From Palsa-504 sp963790065 (GTDB taxonomy: Bacteria; Actinomycetota; Actinomycetes; Streptosporangiales; Streptosporangiaceae), in the NCBI GenBank assembly GCA_963790065.1, contig CAWBNK010000002.1:186001-250000 (forward strand): 64,000 bases of DNA, given 5' to 3'. Both the position numbers and the translations under genes were made by a program. Every line of letters starts with the position of its first letter. Within the stretch, counting starts at the first letter, position 1. Shown piece after piece: positions 16,128 to 24,884 of the stretch. Below the pieces are notes generated by a model, which saw nothing but the letters and a program-made list of their open reading frames with translations, ran no database searches and was not told the DNA's origin.

Positions 16128-18764
16128 TCAGGCGGCGCCCAGGCTCACCAGGGATACGGCGGTCGCATGCTGGACCGGATCACCCGTGAGCCCGCGCCGG
16201 ACGTTATAGAGCGACTCGGCGAGGCTCTGCCCGGTGCGCAGGTACCGGTGCAGGTCCACCATCAGCGGCACCAGAGCCTGGTCGTTCAGCGGCACGATGC
16301 CGGCCAGGATCCCCGCTGTCCCCAGCGGCAGCAGGCTGCTGACCAGGCCGAGCAGCTCGTTAGCCCCGGCGGGCGCCAGCACCCCGGAGTCGCAGCTGGA
16401 CAGGACCAGCCGGTACGGCGCGCGGTTCAGCCGCTCGAAATCGTAAACGGTCAGCGGCCCGTCGTGCATCCGCAGCGAGGAGAACAGCGGGCTGTCGGCG
16501 CGGAAGATCCCGTGCGCGGCGATGTGCGCCAGCCACGCCCCGTCCAACGCGGACAGCACCTTGTCGGCCGTGGCAGCGGCGTCTTCCAGCACCGTGACAT
16601 CGTCGTACAGCCGCGCGACCAGGGGCACTTCGGCCCCGTCCGTGGCCAGGCCTGGCCCGCGGGCCAGGGTGACGTGGCGGTGTCCGGGCACGGGCGCGGC
16701 GCGCGCGCGCATCCAGGCGCGGGCGGAGGGAGCGACGCTGACCACCCGGTCTTCGAGCGCGGGCAGGAGCGCCCACGGGACAGGGTGCAGCTTGCCGGTC
16801 GGGACGATGATGACCGGTCCGTCGCCGAGGTGCCGGACGGCCGGTCCGAGCAGCGTCTCCTGGAGCGCCGGGCCCGCCCTTTCCAGGATGGCCAGGGGGC
16901 TGGACGGGTCGTCGCCGGGACTGCTACGGGCCAGGCGGCGCAGGGCGAAGCGGGCGAAGTCGGCGGCCTTCATGGCGTCGCTGGCGTGACCCGCCGCGAA
17001 CTGCCGTACCTTTCCTCGTCCGCAGACCAGAACCTGCAGCTCGCCATCGACGTCGACGAGCTCGACCAGGTGGGCCGAGCCGAGTTCGTCGAGCAGGTCG
17101 GCCGGGCGGAACGGCGTCCGCTTCCATGCCGAAGTGCCCTGAGCACGTAGCGCGCTGGCGCGCACTGTGCTTTCCAGCCGTTGTTGTTCCTTGAGCAAGG
17201 ACGCGCTCGGCTTTCCCCGGCTCCGCGTCTCCTCCAGCTGCCGGGTCACGCTGCGCAGCGCGGCCAGGCTGGCATTGAACTCCGCGTCAGCCGACGGGCG
17301 CACGGGAGGTACCGCCAGCGCGGTGGCCCGCCAGCGCTCGCTCCAGGTCAGCAGGAGGCGCGGTCGGCGGGCCCGTACAGCATGGCGCTGCGCGAGCGCG
17401 GCCAGTTCGGCGCCGTGCACGCTGGCCTGGGCCCGAAGCTCGGAGGCGCCCAGCGTGGGCCGCTGCTCGTCGAGAACATCGAGCCCTCGGTTACAGGCGG
17501 CCAGCATCCGGTCCGGACGGCCCGCGGCCTCGACTCGCAGGGCCTCGGCGAGCCAGCCGCTGGCCCGTGATAGCGCCGGGCCGCGGTTTCTGGTGCGGGC
17601 CGCCGCAGCCAGATGACGGTCGGCGGCGGTTCCGCGGCCGAATTCCAGCGCGATCCGCCCGGCCAGCAGGTGGGCTTGTGCTGCCTCGCTTGAGCCAAGG
17701 GCATCCAGCCGCGCGGCGGACCGGTTCGCCTCACGCAGCAACGGGGCCGATACCGGGCCGGCCTCGTACCGGACCTGGACGAGCACGCGCGCGGCATGAG
17801 CCTGCCGCCAGGTGCTCCGTTGTGACCGGTACATGCGGTACGCGGTCTGAGCCCAATCCAGGGCGGCCTGAGGCTGGGTCGCCGCCAGTGCGCAGTTGGC
17901 CGCCGTCAGCAGCAGTTCCGCTTTCTCCGTGGGTCGGCCGCGGATTATCTCGATTTCCTGCAATGCAGCCTTGGCCTCGGCCAGGGCGTCGTCGGCGAGC
18001 CCGGCGGCCAGCAGCACGGCGCACCGTTTGATGCGCAGTGTCATGATCGGCACCTTCAGCCGCTGGTAGTTGGGGGTTGCCGCATCGAGGTAAGCGAGCG
18101 CGGCCGGAAGATCGCCCGACGCGAAGGCGGTCAGCGCGCGATTTTCCATCGGGGCGAGCGCTTCCAACTCCTGCCCGATGGTGGTGTACAGCTGTGCGGC
18201 GGAAACGTAGTCGGCGTCCGCCCGGCTGGTCGACCCCAGCCGTAGGTAAGCACTGGCGCGGGTGTTAAGCGCGCGGGCCGTCCAGAGCAGGTCGCCCGCG
18301 CGCCGCAGCGCGACGACCGCGCGCCGCGCGTCTTCCAGGGCGGCCTGGAAGCGGCCCAGGGCGAAGAACACGATGGCGCGCCGGGCGAGCACCCGCGCCG
18401 CCTGCACACCACTGGACCGCTGCACGGCGGCTTCGAAGGCGGCCAGCCCGGCGGCAGTCCGGCCCGTGAAGACGAGCGCTACCCCAAGGCTGGCCAGTAC
18501 CTCGGCTTCGCGTTCGGTCGAACTGGCGCGGCGGGCCTGGCGCAGCGCCTGGCGCAATTCACGGACCCCGGCCTCGACGTCGCCGTAGTCGCGCAGCACG
18601 ATCCCCGCGGCCTGATGAGCGACGGAAGCGTCATAGGGGCCGGGCCGTCCGGCGAGCACGGCACGCGCCTTGGCCAGCGCCTCCCAGGGCCGGGACATGG
18701 TCAGCGTGAGCAAGGTGTCCGCCTCGCGCGGACCTGAGGCGGCCGCGCGGCCTCCCCCAGCCAT
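16128..18764 (-). CDS. TPR-CHAT domain cysteine protease-like protein
   Basis: An 878-residue protein with residues 1 to about 480 built of TPR-like helical repeats (YGDVEAGVRELRQALRQARR, GRFQAALEDARRAVVALRR and others). A helical linker follows, then a C-terminal CHAT (caspase/separase-like) domain from about 560. The catalytic His is H751 in HIAAHG and the Cys is C791 in LSSCDSG, both intact. CHAT proteases with TPRs act in prokaryotic conflict and programmed-death systems (for example TPR-CHAT of type III-E CRISPR, and gasdermin activation). No signal peptide is visible. Its 3' end is 15 bases from the end of the sigma operon, and it is divergent from the subtilase at 18928 across 163 bases. 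Its substrate is unknown. Confidence 0.9.
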   Translation of the reverse strand: MAGGGRAAASGPREADTLLTLTMSRPWEALAKARAVLAGRPGPYDASVAHQAAGIVLRDYGDVEAGVRELRQALRQARRASSTEREAEVLASLGVALVFTGRTAAGLAAFEAAVQRSSGVQAARVLARRAIVFFALGRFQAALEDARRAVVALRRAGDLLWTARALNTRASAYLRLGSTSRADADYVSAAQLYTTIGQELEALAPMENRALTAFASGDLPAALAYLDAATPNYQRLKVPIMTLRIKRCAVLLAAGLADDALAEAKAALQEIEIIRGRPTEKAELLLTAANCALAATQPQAALDWAQTAYRMYRSQRSTWRQAHAARVLVQVRYEAGPVSAPLLREANRSAARLDALGSSEAAQAHLLAGRIALEFGRGTAADRHLAAAARTRNRGPALSRASGWLAEALRVEAAGRPDRMLAACNRGLDVLDEQRPTLGASELRAQASVHGAELAALAQRHAVRARRPRLLLTWSERWRATALAVPPVRPSADAEFNASLAALRSVTRQLEETRSRGKPSASLLKEQQRLESTVRASALRAQGTSAWKRTPFRPADLLDELGSAHLVELVDVDGELQVLVCGRGKVRQFAAGHASDAMKAADFARFALRRLARSSPGDDPSSPLAILERAGPALQETLLGPAVRHLGDGPVIIVPTGKLHPVPWALLPALEDRVVSVAPSARAWMRARAAPVPGHRHVTLARGPGLATDGAEVPLVARLYDDVTVLEDAAATADKVLSALDGAWLAHIAAHGIFRADSPLFSSLRMHDGPLTVYDFERLNRAPYRLVLSSCDSGVLAPAGANELLGLVSSLLPLGTAGILAGIVPLNDQALVPLMVDLHRYLRTGQSLAESLYNVRRGLTGDPVQHATAVSLVSLGAA

Positions 18765-18927
18765 AAGCCGATCTTAGGTCGCCGGATTAGTCCCGGTCCA
18801 TGTATTAAAACGTCACAATGACTGCTCCGTACCGGCATCCGAGTCTGCGAACTTCTTAAGGAACCGCGGACCGGCTATCAAGTGCCTGCGGTCGGATCGG
18901 GTAAATGATCAACTTCGGGAGGGCACA
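18765..18927. promoter_or_regulatory. Shared divergent promoter region of the CHAT and subtilase genes
   Basis: The 163-base gap must hold both promoters. A TAATAC-like -10 lies toward the CHAT gene near 18810. On the subtilase side GGAAC (18860-18864), an ECF-like -35, is visible, but no convincing CGTC-type -10 lies at the right distance. GGGAGG precedes the subtilase GTG by 7 bases. Confidence 0.4.
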
Positions 18928-20439
18928 GTGACAAAAAAGGGTTACTGGTACAGCGAGCTTGAGCGGCGGGCCGCCGAAGAGGCCGAGATCATCGTCGACG
19001 CATTCCACGGGCGCCCGATCGAAATCGGCGGTTATCGCGACTCGGCAGATGAGGACCACGACCTGCACGACGGCGGTATCGCCTTCATGTACGCCAAGGA
19101 TCACATTCTCACCCGCGAGCAGTACCTCGGCGGAATGGGCGGGATTCACGGAGCGCAGCCCATCCGGGATGCCAGTAAGCAACGAGGAGTACTCGACGTC
19201 CTCGAGACACACGGTGTCGCGGAAGTCGCGGTCAGGCGGTTGGTCAGCGACATCGTGCTCGTCGATGTGAATCCACGGCGCCCTAAGGGCACTCGCTATG
19301 GCGACGAGCCGCGCGAAGACAAAGCCGGCGGGGGAACCCCCGGGGGCGGCGGCGGAACCGGTGATGGCGACGGGCCCAACGTACTTGACCTGCTCGAGCG
19401 CATCGACGCCGAGCTCGGCGTGGGCGTCGCGACGCCCGATCACGTCCTGACCGCCACGCAAACGCTGATTCCGTGCTCGGCCACGGAGCCGCAGCCGGTT
19501 TACCCGACGCAGGGGCCTTATCCCGCGATCTGCCGGGACGGCGGCGCCCGGGTCCGGATCTTCGTGGCCGACACCGGGCTGGTTCCGGGGGCGGCGACCA
19601 CCTTCCCGTGGCTCCACGGTGTCAAGGGCGATGACGACAAGCAGACTTATCCGAACGGCCTGATCCGGCCGTACGCGGGACACGGGACGTTCGTCACGGG
19701 CGTGCTCCGGGCCATGGCGCCGGACGCGCAAGTCCGCGTCGAGAACGTCTTCGACACCGCGGGCAGCGCGCTGGAATCGGAGCTGGTGTGCAGGCTCGAT
19801 AAGTCGTTCCGCTTCGGCTTCGAGATCCTCCACCTCACGGCTTCGTGCCTGACCAGGAAAAACATCCCGCTGGTGGCCTTGGGCGCCTGGCTGGAGCGGC
19901 TCCGGTCGTATCACGGCGTCGTCTGCGTCGCCCCGGCAGGCAACAACTACACAAGGCGCCCGGCCTGGCCGGGCGCATTTCCCGACGTGCTCTGCGTCGG
20001 GGCGCTCGCGACCGACTCGCGTCAGCGCGCGGACTTCAGCAACTATGGCGGCTGGGTCGACGTCTTCGCACCGGGCGAGAACCTCATCAACGCCTTCGGC
20101 AGCGGCACGTACAAGTACCAGTTCCAGCCCGATGCCGGGAACCTGGCGACGTTCTCCGGCCTGGCGCAATGGAGCGGGACGTCCTTCTCGGCGCCCATCG
20201 TGACCGGGCTGATCGCCGCCCGGATGGCCCGCTGCGGGGACAGCGCGCAGAAGGCGGCCGCCGCCCTGCTGGCCAAGGCACGGGACCAGGCGAGTCCGGG
20301 GGTGGGCGCGGTCCTGTTCCCCGGCTGTGACGACGACTGTGGCGGTGGTGGTTGCCGTGGTGGCTGTGACTGTGGCTGTCCCTGCGGAGGTCGCGGCGGT
20401 TGCGGCTGTGGTGGGGACCACGGGAAACGCGGGCGTTGA
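18928..20439 (+). CDS. Cytoplasmic S8 (subtilisin-like) serine peptidase with a Cys/Gly-rich tail
   Basis: A 503-residue subtilase with a complete triad: Asp215 in VADTG, His252 in GHGTFVTG and Ser419 in GTSFSAP, plus the oxyanion Asn in APAGNN. There is no signal peptide. Instead residues 1 to about 130 form a family-specific N-terminal domain (WYSELERRAAEEAEIIVDAF), followed by a Gly-rich linker near 133-150. From residue 467 the protein ends in a striking tail with nine Cys in 30 residues among Gly and Asp (CDDDC, CDCGCPC, CGCGG). The tail might bind metal, form disulfides or be a modification or cleavage site. Divergent pairing with a TPR-CHAT protease and an ECF sigma operon suggests a regulated intracellular protease cascade. 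Start GTG is supported by GGGAGG. Confidence 0.9.
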   Translation: MTKKGYWYSELERRAAEEAEIIVDAFHGRPIEIGGYRDSADEDHDLHDGGIAFMYAKDHILTREQYLGGMGGIHGAQPIRDASKQRGVLDVLETHGVAEVAVRRLVSDIVLVDVNPRRPKGTRYGDEPREDKAGGGTPGGGGGTGDGDGPNVLDLLERIDAELGVGVATPDHVLTATQTLIPCSATEPQPVYPTQGPYPAICRDGGARVRIFVADTGLVPGAATTFPWLHGVKGDDDKQTYPNGLIRPYAGHGTFVTGVLRAMAPDAQVRVENVFDTAGSALESELVCRLDKSFRFGFEILHLTASCLTRKNIPLVALGAWLERLRSYHGVVCVAPAGNNYTRRPAWPGAFPDVLCVGALATDSRQRADFSNYGGWVDVFAPGENLINAFGSGTYKYQFQPDAGNLATFSGLAQWSGTSFSAPIVTGLIAARMARCGDSAQKAAAALLAKARDQASPGVGAVLFPGCDDDCGGGGCRGGCDCGCPCGGRGGCGCGGDHGKRGR

Positions 20440-20455
20440 CGTACGGTGTCAGATC

Positions 20456-20484
20456 GCGGACCCGCAGTAAGATCGCGGGTCCGC
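20456..20484. terminator. Bidirectional hairpin between convergent genes
   Basis: GCGGACCCGC (20456-20465) pairs perfectly with 20475-20484 over a 9-base loop, in the 53-base gap between the subtilase and the membrane protein gene. Confidence 0.75.
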
Positions 20485-20492
20485 CGCGCCGG

Positions 20493-21005
20493 TCACCAGG
20501 ACGGCGAGCCGGTGTGGGTGCCCAGGTCCTGCTGACTGTTCGGCGAGATCCGCTGGGCGCGGGCCTGGAGGATGACCCGCTGGATCGCGTAGGTGACCGC
20601 GAAGTAGAGGGTCAGCGAGGCTGAACCCAGCCCGGCCAGGTCGCCCTTGCCGTCGACCAGGTAGTCGTAGCCGAGGTGCAGGCCCAGCGAGACGATCCAC
20701 AGCACCGCGGTCAGCCAGGTGCCCTGACGGAGGGCTTGCCCGGCGTTGATCCACACGTGCACCGTGGCGGCGCGGATCGCGCCGGTGATGGCGGCCAGGA
20801 CCAGGCTGCCAGCCAGCGCGGCGATCACCGTCCCGGTGTGGTGCTCGTGCTTGAGGAACTGGCTGAGCTCGATCACGCCGATGACGGCGAGGATCAGCGG
20901 CAGCCGGTAGTTCTGCCGGACGGGCCGGACTTGCATCTGCCGGTAGAGGATGAGGCCAAGGACGGCTATGCCGATAACGAGATCCACGGCAGTTGTTGAG
21001 GTCAC
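20493..21005 (-). CDS. Multi-pass membrane protein of unknown function
   Basis: A 170-residue protein with four or five hydrophobic helices (VDLVIGIAVLGLILY, LPLILAVIGVIELSQFL, VIAALAGSLVLAAITGAI, WLTAVLWIVSLGLHLGYDYL). The order of helices and the R-Q-x-R-x-x-R loop resemble the DUF1453/CcdC-like group, but I cannot confirm this. The C-terminal 25 residues are polar. Start GTG 21005 opens directly on the first helix. It is monocistronic, facing the subtilase and separated from the SCO1-like gene by about 120 bases. Confidence 0.65.
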   Translation of the reverse strand: MTSTTAVDLVIGIAVLGLILYRQMQVRPVRQNYRLPLILAVIGVIELSQFLKHEHHTGTVIAALAGSLVLAAITGAIRAATVHVWINAGQALRQGTWLTAVLWIVSLGLHLGYDYLVDGKGDLAGLGSASLTLYFAVTYAIQRVILQARAQRISPNSQQDLGTHTGSPSW

Positions 21006-21126
21006 GCAGTTAACGGTAGACCGGTTGGTCAGGCCCGCCCAGTGCCGATCCTCCAGCCCGGCGGGTGACTTGTTACCGGGCGCGGCCCGTGACGGATGTC
21101 ACGGCTCGCGCCCGCTCTTGGTGCTG

Positions 21127-22272
21127 CTAGGACTTCACGGCGTGCTTGACGGCCGCGGTGAGGGCCGGTACCGGCAGCCAGCCGTCGTGGGACCAGAGGA
21201 CCTTGCCAGTTGCGGAGACCAGGACCAGCCAGGGCTGGTCCTGCACGCCGTAGCCGTCGGCGATCCGGCCCGTGGTGTCCAGCGCGACCGGGTAATCCAG
21301 CGGCGTGCCCAGGCCGCCCAGATAGGACCGGACGGACTGGGCCGAGGGCTCGACCACCGTCTCGTTCACCGCGACCAGCTGGGGCAGGTCCTGCTGCTTG
21401 GCCGCGGTGACGTAAGCGTTGGCCCCGATCAGCTCGGATTTCAGGTCGGAGACCTCGGACAACCAGGTGGCGAAGAACACGATCAGGCGCGGCGCGCCTG
21501 GTCCCAGCGTGACCTTGGCGTCGCCGGTCGCGGCGGGCAGTGCCACGTGGTCGGCGGGGCTCTCCACGGTGACCGACGCCAGCGACTCCTGGCTGGCCAC
21601 GTGCGGGTGGGATGGCAGCAGGGTGGCTAGTTCGTCGGCGAGCACCTCGGCGGACTGGCTCACGCTGGAGTAGGCCATCTGGGTCAGGTAGAGCTTCTGC
21701 TCCCGGCCGCGCTGGTCGATGATGAACAGCGCGGGGGTGTGGTCGATCTGCCCCTGCTCGATCTGCACCGCGATGTGATACGCGGCCCACGTCGCCTTGA
21801 GCTGGGCCGACGATCCGGTGAGGAAGTCCCACTGGTTGACCATGCCGTGCACCCGCGAGTACGACAGCACGTCGCCGACCGTGGTGGCGTCGGGGTTGGC
21901 GTCGACGCCGAGCAGCTGCACCTGGTTGCCGGCGGAGCCGAGCAGCTGCTTGGCCTCCACCATGCTCTGCGTGGTCAGCGGGCAGACCGTGGTGCACTCG
22001 GAGTCCTCGAAGGACAGCATCACGACCTTGCCGCGGAACTGGCTGAGCGACATCGGCTGGCCGAACTGGTTAACCAGCTTGAACTCTGGTGCCGGCACCG
22101 CGCCCAGTGAGCTGCCGAGGTCCAGGTTCGGGTTGTCCATGGCGGCGCTGGCGGCCGGGCCGGGCTGCGAGGACATCGGTGAACTTGGGCTGGCGCTGCA
22201 TCCAGCTAGGACCACGAGCACGCCGAGGGTGGCCGCGGCCGCGAGCGTGCCGCGCGTGCGGAACGTCTTCAT
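21127..22272 (-). CDS. SCO1/SenC-type lipoprotein fused to a second thioredoxin-like domain
   Basis: A 381-residue exported lipoprotein. Its signal ends in the lipobox LAGC (Cys about 25), so it is anchored outside the membrane. Residues 60-205 are a SCO1-like domain with the copper-binding CxxxC, Cys93 and Cys97 (ECTTVCP), and a His at 178 in DHTPALFIID; SCO proteins deliver copper to cytochrome oxidase CuA. Residues 225-380 form a second thioredoxin/TlpA-like fold (RLIVFFATWLSEVSDLKSELIG). There the CxxC is missing, so it is probably not redox active. Fusion of an active SCO domain with a Cys-less thioredoxin domain is unusual. NDH-2 lies directly downstream, a respiratory context. Confidence 0.85.
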   Translation of the reverse strand: MKTFRTRGTLAAAATLGVLVVLAGCSASPSSPMSSQPGPAASAAMDNPNLDLGSSLGAVPAPEFKLVNQFGQPMSLSQFRGKVVMLSFEDSECTTVCPLTTQSMVEAKQLLGSAGNQVQLLGVDANPDATTVGDVLSYSRVHGMVNQWDFLTGSSAQLKATWAAYHIAVQIEQGQIDHTPALFIIDQRGREQKLYLTQMAYSSVSQSAEVLADELATLLPSHPHVASQESLASVTVESPADHVALPAATGDAKVTLGPGAPRLIVFFATWLSEVSDLKSELIGANAYVTAAKQQDLPQLVAVNETVVEPSAQSVRSYLGGLGTPLDYPVALDTTGRIADGYGVQDQPWLVLVSATGKVLWSHDGWLPVPALTAAVKHAVKS

Positions 22273-22284
22273 GGCGAAGACAGC

Positions 22285-23658
22285 CTACTGCGGGCGGCTG
22301 ACGGTCAACCTGGAGAGGTCTGCTTGGCGGGGATCGCGGTGCTGGCGTGGCTGGCCGGGTCCGGGCCGTTTGCCGTCGCCGTCGCCGTCGCCGGGCTCGT
22401 CGGCGGGCTCGTCGCCGACGATGACCGCGCCGCCGTGACCCCAGGAGACGTAGCGGTAGGTCAGGTTGATCAGGGCCGTCACGCGGTTGCGGCCGCCCAG
22501 CAGGTACACCAGGTGCAGGGCGAACCAGGCCAGCCAGGCCAGCGTGCCGGTCAGCCGCAGCCCGCCGGCCAGCTGGACCACGGCGGACCGGCGGCCGACG
22601 GTGGCCATCGTGCCCTTGTCGTGGTACTTGAACGGCTCGGTGGCCGCCTTGGCTTCCAGCTTGACGATCTGCGCCGCGGCATGCCGCCCCATCTGCAGGG
22701 CCGGCTGGGCGAGCTGGGGCGTAGGGTCATCCGGGTTGATCGCGATGTCACCCACGGCGAAGATCCGGTCCTGCCCGGTGACCCGCAGGTCCGGCCCGAC
22801 GGTGATGCGGCCGCTCTTCCCCTGGGGCAGCCCCCAGCCCGCGACGCCCTGGGCGGCGGCGACGCCCGCCGCCCACACGGTCAGGTCGCTGGGCAGGTCC
22901 TCGCCGTCCGCCAGCAGGACCCGGTCGGCGGTGACCTCGGCGATCCTGGTGTTCAGCCTGATGTCGACGTCGCGCTTGACCAGCTGCACCCGGGCGTACT
23001 CGCGCAGTTTCTCGTGGAACGGGCCGAGCAGCGAGGGTGACATCTCGACCAGCCGGACGTGCACACGGGACGGGTCGACGTCGGGGAAGGTGGCGTCGAG
23101 CACGGTGGCGCGCAGCTCGGCGGCCGTCCCGGCCAGCTCCACGCCGGTGGCCCCGCCCCCCACCACGGTGATGGACATGTCGCCGCCGGTCACGCTGAGC
23201 CGCTCGAACTGCGCCATCAGGTGATCGCGCAGCACGATGGCGTCGGTCCTGGTGTACAGCGCGAAGGTGTGCTCCGCCGCCCCCTTGAGGCCGTAGTACG
23301 AGGCCGACACGCCGGTGGCCAGGATGAGGTAGTCGTAGCCGAGCTCGAGGCCGTTGGTCATCCTGACCTGGCGCGCCGCCGGGTCGATGGCGGCCAGTTC
23401 GCCGCGCCGGAAGATCGCCCCGTACCGCCCGGCGAAGCCGCCCGCCGGGTAGGCGACGTCGCCGGGGTTCAGCCCGGCCGTGGCCACCTGGTACAGCAGC
23501 GGCTGGAACGTGCTGTACAGGTGGCCGTCGACCAGGGTCACCCGCAGGCCCGCGCGGGTGAGCCGCGAAATGGCCGAAAGCCCGCCGAAGCCCGCCCCGC
23601 AGATGACCACATGCGGTGCATCTGGGTCAGCCCGATGCCTCCTGGCGATCGTCCCCAC
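22285..23658 (-). CDS. ndh: Type II NADH:quinone oxidoreductase (NDH-2)
   Basis: A 457-residue flavoprotein that feeds electrons from NADH to menaquinone without pumping protons. It has the FAD site VVICGAGFGGLSAI near the N-terminus, the NADH-binding VVGGGATGVELAG near residue 165 and a C-terminal amphipathic membrane anchor (TGTLAWLAWFALHLVYLLGGRNR). An acidic Asp/Gly-rich tail (ADEPGDGDGDGKRPG) is coded by repetitive DNA. Start GTG 23658 is preceded by GGAG and lies inside the YihY gene (32-base overlap), so the genes may be coupled; no better start exists before the FAD motif. Confidence 0.92.
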   Translation of the reverse strand: MGTIARRHRADPDAPHVVICGAGFGGLSAISRLTRAGLRVTLVDGHLYSTFQPLLYQVATAGLNPGDVAYPAGGFAGRYGAIFRRGELAAIDPAARQVRMTNGLELGYDYLILATGVSASYYGLKGAAEHTFALYTRTDAIVLRDHLMAQFERLSVTGGDMSITVVGGGATGVELAGTAAELRATVLDATFPDVDPSRVHVRLVEMSPSLLGPFHEKLREYARVQLVKRDVDIRLNTRIAEVTADRVLLADGEDLPSDLTVWAAGVAAAQGVAGWGLPQGKSGRITVGPDLRVTGQDRIFAVGDIAINPDDPTPQLAQPALQMGRHAAAQIVKLEAKAATEPFKYHDKGTMATVGRRSAVVQLAGGLRLTGTLAWLAWFALHLVYLLGGRNRVTALINLTYRYVSWGHGGAVIVGDEPADEPGDGDGDGKRPGPGQPRQHRDPRQADLSRLTVSRPQ

Positions 23659-24646
23659 CTCCAGGCCCTGCCTCGATGTCCAGGTCGCCGCGCTTTTCCA
23701 CCTGCGCGTGCAGCTGATACGCGCGGCGGTCCGGCTCGGTATACGGCGGCGGTGCGATGCTGCGCGGCCACAGCCGGTATGCCCGTACCACGTTAGCCTC
23801 GACCGCGTACAGGGTCAGCTCCGCCTGCAGGTACAGCCAGGCAATCAGGCCGAGCACGACGGCGAAGGTGCCGTACAGCGGTGACGCGTGGGCCAGCTGG
23901 TGCGAAATGAAGTACCCGCCGACGGCCTCCAGGACCTGCCAGACGATGCCGCCGATGATCGCGCCGAGACGCAGTTGCCGCCAGCTGATCTCGCTGGCGG
24001 TGCCGAGCCGGAACGCGAGCCAGAACACCCCGATATTCAGCACCAGGGACACCGCCAGGGCCAGTACTTTCGCGCCGAAGCCGGGCAGCACCGCCCCGGC
24101 CCCGCCGGCAATGGTGGACAAGATCGTGGTCCCTATCAGGCCCAGGCCGATCACGAGCATCAGCCCGAAGCTGCGCAGCCACGACCACGGGAATCCGGGC
24201 CGGCGCTCGTACGGGATCTCCCACACCGAGTTCAGCGCGTTCTGCATCGCGGTGGCCACGCCGCGGGCGCCGATGAACGTGCCGAGCAAGCCGATCACCA
24301 GGGCCGGCCCAGCCTGGTGCAGCGGACCGATGCTGCTGCCGAGCTGCGGGCCGATCACCGGGTACTGCTTCAGCGCGGAGTCCAGCAGCTCCTTGCGCAG
24401 GTCCGGGTCGTTCTTCAGCACGATGTCAAGCACGGTGACCAGGACCAGCAGCAGGGGGAAGATCGCCACGAAGGCGTAGTAGGCGATCAGCGCGGCCAGA
24501 TTGCCGGCCTGATCGTCACCGAATTTCTTCCACACCGCGACCGGCACGGCCAGCCAGGCGTGCCGTTGCTGCAACGCGTCCGCGGCCTGGAGAGCTCGCT
24601 TCGCCTTGTTCATCGGCAGGAAGGTACCCCTGATCGGCCTGTTCAT
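23627..24646 (-). CDS. YihY/BrkB family inner-membrane protein
   Basis: A 339-residue membrane protein with about six helices and the family pattern (NLAALIAYYAFVAIFPLLLVLVTVL, GLLGTFIGARGVATAMQNALNSVWEIP, YGTFAVVLGLIAWLYLQAELTLYAVEANVV). The molecular role of YihY proteins is unsettled; older RNase BN claims are not accepted. The cytoplasmic tail is charged. An alternative start, the Met at codon 12 (24613), is equally plausible, with AGGGG 12 bases upstream. It overlaps ndh by 32 bases, suggesting co-transcription. Confidence 0.85.
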   Translation of the reverse strand: MNRPIRGTFLPMNKAKRALQAADALQQRHAWLAVPVAVWKKFGDDQAGNLAALIAYYAFVAIFPLLLVLVTVLDIVLKNDPDLRKELLDSALKQYPVIGPQLGSSIGPLHQAGPALVIGLLGTFIGARGVATAMQNALNSVWEIPYERRPGFPWSWLRSFGLMLVIGLGLIGTTILSTIAGGAGAVLPGFGAKVLALAVSLVLNIGVFWLAFRLGTASEISWRQLRLGAIIGGIVWQVLEAVGGYFISHQLAHASPLYGTFAVVLGLIAWLYLQAELTLYAVEANVVRAYRLWPRSIAPPPYTEPDRRAYQLHAQVEKRGDLDIEAGPGGGDDRQEASG

Positions 24647-24765
24647 GGCGGCCAGCCCGGCTCAATCGGGGCCAGGGCGCCGTGGCCGGCCTCGTCAGGC
24701 TCGTGTCTTTGGCCAGGGCCGGGCTCGATGGTCCATGGGTGCAGCTCGGCCGGAAATGGCTGAAA

Positions 24766-24820
24766 CCATGATCATGGGACGAAACTGGCGCTATTTACCG
24801 CAAACTGCCCATGATCATGG
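24766..24820 (-). repeat. Copy 2 of the roughly 55-bp palindromic repeat
   Basis: CCATGATCATGGG (24766-24778) pairs perfectly with 24808-24820. The reverse complement aligns along its length with the element at 9357, including the internal GGGCAGTTTG. It lies in the 238-base gap between the YihY and PQQ-propeller genes. Confidence 0.8.
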
Positions 24821-24884
24821 AAATGGCGCGGTTCCGGAGCCCGAGGGCGTAGCAGTTGGGGCGGGAGTGACGACCACGCTTCGC

